NCBI GenBank assembly: GCA_946479905.1
Contig: CAMLIA010000023.1
Span: 1-34,330 of the forward strand
Origin: an uncultured Frankiales bacterium
GTDB taxonomy: Bacteria; Actinomycetota; Actinomycetes; Mycobacteriales; SCTD01
Length of the DNA: 34,330 bases
Direction: 5' to 3'
The notes below the pieces were generated by a model. The model searched no databases and was not told where the DNA came from. It worked only from the letters and a program-made list of their open reading frames with translations. Within the stretch, counting starts at the first letter, position 1; each line of letters starts with the position of its first letter. Made by a program: the position numbers and the translations under genes. Positions 31,453 through 34,330 of the stretch are shown in pieces.

Positions 31453-32285
31453 GGGGGGTTCCGCTGCTGGCCGGGCTGCTGCTGGTGGCCGCGGGTCCGG
31501 TTGCGCCGGCAGCCGGCACCGACGTCCCGGTCACCGGTTCGTGGACGCAGCTGCGCGTGACGACGCCGCTCGGGGACAGCCCTGACCTGCAGTCGCAGGA
31601 CGGACCGGCGCTCCCGGTCGAGAACGGTCCCGCGGGCGTCATCGCGTTCTCCGCGGTCCGGTGGGGGCATCCGGCGGACCTGACCCTGGCGCGGACCGAC
31701 ACGACGGCCGCCGCCTCGACCCCGCAGGTCTGGGCCTGCCCGGCGACGACCTGGCGCGCCGGGGACCGCCAGCCCTGGTCGTACCGACCGCACGTGGACT
31801 GCACCCGGCACGTCGTCGGGGTGGCGGCCGCTGACCGGATGACCTGGCGCACCAGCGGCCTCGGTGGCCCTGTCGACGTGGTCCTCGTTCCGGCACCGAC
31901 CGACAGCAGCGCGTACTCCCTGTCCTTCGGTGCCCCCACGGTGGACTCGTTCACCGTGCCGGCACCGCGCCGCGCCGTGCCTCCGCTCCCCGAGGCACCG
32001 GTGCCGTCAGCGCCCGCAACGACGGCACCCGCCGCCGCGGCGCTCGTTGACGCGATCGCGGCCCCCGACCTGCCGCGGCGGCCGGTCGCCCTGCCGTCGC
32101 CGGCGGTGCCCGAACCGGTCGCGGTGTCGGGCACGGCGGCGCCGCGGGCCGGTGACCCCGGTGCCCCAGCGGCGTGGCCGGGCCGGTTGCTGCTCGCCTT
32201 CCTCAGCCTGCTGCTCGTCGCCCGGGCCGCCTTCCCCGCGCGCTCGCCTCGACCGCCGACCTCCCTGCTCCCGCAGGCCCGCTGA
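31449..32285 (+). CDS. Secreted, membrane-anchored protein of unknown function in the Liv operon
   Basis: This 278-residue protein has an N-terminal signal peptide (PLLAGLLLVAAGP, cleavage near APAAG). An extracytoplasmic domain (about 25-165) contains two cysteines (WACPATT and VDCTRH) and ends SAYSLSFGAP. A Pro/Ala-rich stalk (about 170-240) leads to a C-terminal membrane segment (RLLLAFLSLLLVARAAF) with a short basic tail. No catalytic motif or LPxTG is seen, so it is anchored by the membrane segment. Its GTG overlaps the stop of the fused transporter gene, which makes it the third gene of the operon. It could be a docking or accessory protein for the anchored binding protein, but this is inferred only from position and topology. 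Confidence 0.8.
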   Translation: MRGVPLLAGLLLVAAGPVAPAAGTDVPVTGSWTQLRVTTPLGDSPDLQSQDGPALPVENGPAGVIAFSAVRWGHPADLTLARTDTTAAASTPQVWACPATTWRAGDRQPWSYRPHVDCTRHVVGVAAADRMTWRTSGLGGPVDVVLVPAPTDSSAYSLSFGAPTVDSFTVPAPRRAVPPLPEAPVPSAPATTAPAAAALVDAIAAPDLPRRPVALPSPAVPEPVAVSGTAAPRAGDPGAPAAWPGRLLLAFLSLLLVARAAFPARSPRPPTSLLPQAR

Positions 32286-32339
32286 CGATCTTTGCGGCTG
32301 CCACGCCCGTGCTGAGCGTGCCGAGGGCGCAAAGATCGC
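32286..32339. terminator. Long inverted repeat between convergent genes
   Basis: CGATCTTTGCG (32286-32296) pairs perfectly with CGCAAAGATCG (32329-32339). The 32-base interval contains a second, inner pairing, CACGC with GCGTG. It begins directly after the Liv operon stop and precedes the end of the minus-strand oxygenase gene, so it could terminate both. It may instead be a copy of a dispersed repeat. Confidence 0.6.
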
Positions 32340-32349
32340 TGCAGGATCG

Positions 32350-33186
32350 CTAGACGAGGGGGATGCCCTTGCGGTGCCGGCGGCGCATGTCGTGGAGCAG
32401 CCAGTTGAAGGGGAACAGCCGCAGCGGTCGTGGCAGCACGCGGTCGACGGCGGCGAGCCGCCGGAGGTAGCGGGAGAACCGCTGCTCCTGCTCGTCGTCC
32501 CACGTGAGACCCAGCTGCTCGCGGAACACCGGCGGCAGGAACCCGGCGGTGAGCAGCTCGTTGCGCTCGGCGAGCAGCCGTCCGACCCAGCGAGGCGCGT
32601 TCTCGTACCGGATGAGGGCCAGCAGGTACTCGCGGACGGCGTCGTCGACGTGCACCTGCTGCAGCGACTCCTCCCAGTAGGCCGCGAAGGCCGCGCGGTC
32701 CGGCGGCCACATCTCGGGCCGGACCTGCAGCGACGTGCCGAACCGGGCGCAGTGCTGGTAGAGCGCGTCGGCGGTCGCGTCGTCCATCGGTCCGCGCAGC
32801 CGCTCGTTGACGTCGACCGTGCCGTAGTACAGGCAGGCCGCGACCCACAGCTGCAGCCGCGGGTCCATGGCGTTGTACGGCACGGGGGAGTCGGGGCCGG
32901 AGCGGACCTGGGCGTGCTGGCCGTTGACCGCCTTGCGGAAGACCTGCCGGTCGCGCTCGTCGCCCAGCAGGGCGACCGCGAGGAAGGTGAACGTCGTCCG
33001 GGCCCGCTTCACGGGGTGCTTCATCGCGCTGCCGGACTCGACCTTGCTGTCCTTGACGCCGTACCCCACGGCCGGCCAGCTCAGCTGCATGACCACGTTG
33101 GAGACGCCTGCGGCGTTCGCACCGAGACCGGAGATGTGGTCACGGATGTCGAAGGCGCCGCTCCGGTCCGGGCTGAGCAGCGGCAT
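32350..33186 (-). CDS. MpaB-type oxygenase family protein (DUF2236)
   Basis: This 278-residue protein resembles the DUF2236/oxygenase-MpaB family, haem-related proteins that include the rubber oxygenase Lcp and mycophenolate-pathway MpaB. Landmarks are the N-terminal GAFDIRDHISGLG, the RTTFTFLAVALLGDE helix, KAVNGQHAQV with the family His, and DPRLQLWVAACLYYG. FGTSLQVRPEMWPPD and the C-terminal LLHDMRRRHRKG complete the family layout. It is likely a soluble or membrane-associated oxidoreductase; the substrate is unknown. The ATG at 33186 has TAGCCT six bases upstream and no ribosome-binding site, suggesting a leaderless mRNA. It is divergent from the enoyl-CoA hydratase gene, which could indicate a shared lipid-related role. 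Confidence 0.85.
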   Translation of the reverse strand: MPLLSPDRSGAFDIRDHISGLGANAAGVSNVVMQLSWPAVGYGVKDSKVESGSAMKHPVKRARTTFTFLAVALLGDERDRQVFRKAVNGQHAQVRSGPDSPVPYNAMDPRLQLWVAACLYYGTVDVNERLRGPMDDATADALYQHCARFGTSLQVRPEMWPPDRAAFAAYWEESLQQVHVDDAVREYLLALIRYENAPRWVGRLLAERNELLTAGFLPPVFREQLGLTWDDEQEQRFSRYLRRLAAVDRVLPRPLRLFPFNWLLHDMRRRHRKGIPLV

Positions 33187-33192
33187 GCTCCC

Positions 33193-33198
33193 AGGCTA
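33193..33198 (-). promoter_or_regulatory. -10 box TAGCCT of the MpaB-type gene
   Basis: On the minus strand TAGCCT lies six bases before the ATG at 33186, fitting a leaderless transcript. It sits where the -35 region of the divergent hydratase promoter would be, so the two promoters probably compete for polymerase. Confidence 0.45.
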
Positions 33199-33210
33199 GT
33201 CCGCACACGT

Positions 33211-33216
33211 TAGGGT
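33211..33216 (+). promoter_or_regulatory. -10 box TAGGGT of the enoyl-CoA hydratase gene
   Basis: TAGGGT lies in the 53-base divergent gap. Transcription starting about seven bases later would give a leader of about 17 bases that contains the ribosome-binding site GAGGAGG (33228-33234). Confidence 0.45.
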
Positions 33217-33239
33217 TCCGCCGACGTGAGGAGGTCGCA

Positions 33240-34004
33240 GTGAGCGACGAAGTGCTGGTGGAGCGCCGAGGTGGCGTCCAGGTCATCACCATCAACAGGC
33301 CGCAGGCGAAGAACGCCCTCAACGCTGCCGTGGCACAGGGCATCGCCGCCGCGATCGACGAGCTGGAGGAGGACGACACCCTGCGGGTCGGCGTCCTCAC
33401 CGGCGCCGGCGGGACCTTCTCGTCCGGCATGGACCTGAAGGCCTTCCTGACCGGTGAGCTGCCCGTCGTCGAGGGCCGTGGGCTCGGCGGCATCACCGAG
33501 GCCCCACCCGCCAAGCCGCTCATCGCCGCCGTGGAGGGCTGGGCCCTCGCCGGCGGCTTCGAGCTGCTGCTCGCCTGCGACATGGTCGTCGCCGCCGAGA
33601 CCGCCCGCTTCGGCGTTCCCGAGGTCAAGCGCGCCCTGGTCGCCGGTGCCGGTGCCGCCTTCCTGCTGGCCCGGCGGGTCCCGCAGGCCATCGCGCTCGA
33701 GATGCTGCTGACCGGCGAGCCGATGTCCGCGCAGCGCGCCGCCGAGGTCGGCCTGGTCAACCGGCTGGCCCCGGAGGGCGGTGCGCTCGAGGCGGCGGTC
33801 GCCCTGGCCGAGGTCATCGCGGCCAACGGCCCGCTGGCCGTGGCCGTCACCAAGAAGATCGCCCGGTCGACCTTCGACTGGACCATCGCCGAGGGCTGGC
33901 GGCAGCAGAGCGAGCTGATGGCTCCGGTCTTCGTCAGCGAGGACGCGCGCGAGGGCGCGACGGCGTTCGCCGAGAAGCGCCCGCCGGTCTGGAAGGGTCG
34001 CTGA
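33240..34004 (+). CDS. Enoyl-CoA hydratase/isomerase (crotonase family)
   Basis: This 254-residue cytoplasmic enzyme has the crotonase fold. NRPQAKNALNAAV is the N-terminal CoA-site motif. The oxyanion hole is built from the backbone amides of SGMDLKAF and the GWALAGGFELLLACD region, and PEVKRALVAG follows. The Glu of GGFELLLACD and that of FGVPEVK are the positions to examine for catalysis: hydratases carry two Glu, and the second is present here. It would hydrate trans-2-enoyl-CoA in fatty-acid or related acyl-CoA breakdown, although isomerase activity is possible. The GTG at 33240 is preceded by GAGGAGG at ideal distance. The DoxX gene starts three bases after its stop. Confidence 0.93.
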   Translation: MSDEVLVERRGGVQVITINRPQAKNALNAAVAQGIAAAIDELEEDDTLRVGVLTGAGGTFSSGMDLKAFLTGELPVVEGRGLGGITEAPPAKPLIAAVEGWALAGGFELLLACDMVVAAETARFGVPEVKRALVAGAGAAFLLARRVPQAIALEMLLTGEPMSAQRAAEVGLVNRLAPEGGALEAAVALAEVIAANGPLAVAVTKKIARSTFDWTIAEGWRQQSELMAPVFVSEDAREGATAFAEKRPPVWKGR

Positions 34005-34007
34005 GCC

Positions 34008-34330
34008 GTGCACCCGGTCGATCTGTCGCTGCTGGTCTTCCGGCTCGCGGTCGGGATCGTGATGGTGGCGCACGGCTACAACCACATCTGGGGCGGCGGC
34101 AAGATCGCCGGAACCGGCCGGTGGTTCGAGAGCCTCGGCATGAAGCCGGGCTGGCTGCACGCGTGGACGGCGTCGCTGACCGAGCTCGGCGCCGGTGCGC
34201 TGCTGGTCCTGGGGCTGTTCACCCCGCTCGCCGGCGCGATGGTGGTCGGGGTGATGGCGGTCGCGTGGGTCACCAACCACCGCAAGAACGGCTTCTTCAT
34301 CTTCCGGCCCGGTGAGGGCTACGAGTACGT
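34008..34330 (+). CDS. DoxX family membrane protein (partial, runs off the window)
   Basis: The first 107 codons are present; the gene continues beyond the window end. The GTG at 34008 begins HPVDLSLLVFRLAVGIVMV, followed by the family motif AHGYNHIWGGGK and three membrane segments in the visible part (about 8-26, 55-75 and 78-92). DoxX proteins are four-segment membrane proteins. Some take part in thiosulfate:quinone oxidoreduction or in redox-stress complexes with SodA/SseA in mycobacteria; most are uncharacterised. It is separated by three bases from the enoyl-CoA hydratase stop, so the two are co-transcribed. Confidence 0.85.
   Translation, partial: MHPVDLSLLVFRLAVGIVMVAHGYNHIWGGGKIAGTGRWFESLGMKPGWLHAWTASLTELGAGALLVLGLFTPLAGAMVVGVMAVAWVTNHRKNGFFIFRPGEGYEY

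Overview
The window comes from a high-GC actinobacterium. Coding regions are GC-rich with strong third-position bias, GTG starts are frequent, genes often overlap by 4 bases (ATGA/GTGA), and several genes have a TANNNT box 6-7 bases before the start codon, as in leaderless actinobacterial transcripts. Families typical of the phylum also occur (DUF4232 lipoprotein, DUF2254, DUF1918, Acg-like nitroreductase). I cannot name the order or genus from sequence alone.

Bases 1-7070 look like the end of an integrated element. Base composition here is visibly less GC-rich than further right. The region carries a membrane/secreted protein pair (189-1159), a methyltransferase (1407-2231), a four-gene operon on the minus strand (6038 to 2308: secreted protein, membrane protein, sensor kinase, response regulator) and an excisionase-like gene (6411-6884). 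At 7027-7069 lies a tRNA-Met-like 3' half followed by a strong hairpin, which looks like an attachment-site scar. No integrase is visible. Bases 7239-10113 hold a second, differently arranged sensory module: a frameshifted secreted-protein gene and a small membrane protein, divergent from a second NarL-type kinase/regulator pair.

Bases 10353-16604 hold a DUF4232 lipoprotein, a small unknown protein, a DUF2254 membrane protein, a NatAB-like ABC exporter followed by a GGDEF protein, and a stand-alone cyclic-nucleotide-binding protein. Bases 16612-18675 hold an aldo/keto reductase, a polysaccharide deacetylase lipoprotein and a DUF1918 protein. At 18690-20410 a CsoR-type repressor with a clear operator precedes a permease carrying a His-rich loop and two YHS domains, which looks like a metal-responsive export unit. 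An Acg-like nitroreductase, an acetyl-CoA hydrolase/CoA-transferase and an MFS transporter follow.

Bases 23877-32285 centre on a branched-chain-amino-acid-type (Liv) ABC importer. The substrate-binding protein (26108-27859) is overlapped by one 1198-residue polypeptide (27856-31452) that carries both permeases and both ATPases, and then by a secreted, membrane-anchored protein of unknown function. A secreted LVIVD-type propeller protein and a TMEM175-like channel lie on the opposite strand. The window ends with an MpaB-type oxygenase, an enoyl-CoA hydratase and the start of a DoxX protein.

The two most interesting items are the single-chain Liv transporter and the recurring secreted/membrane protein cassettes linked to two-component systems.
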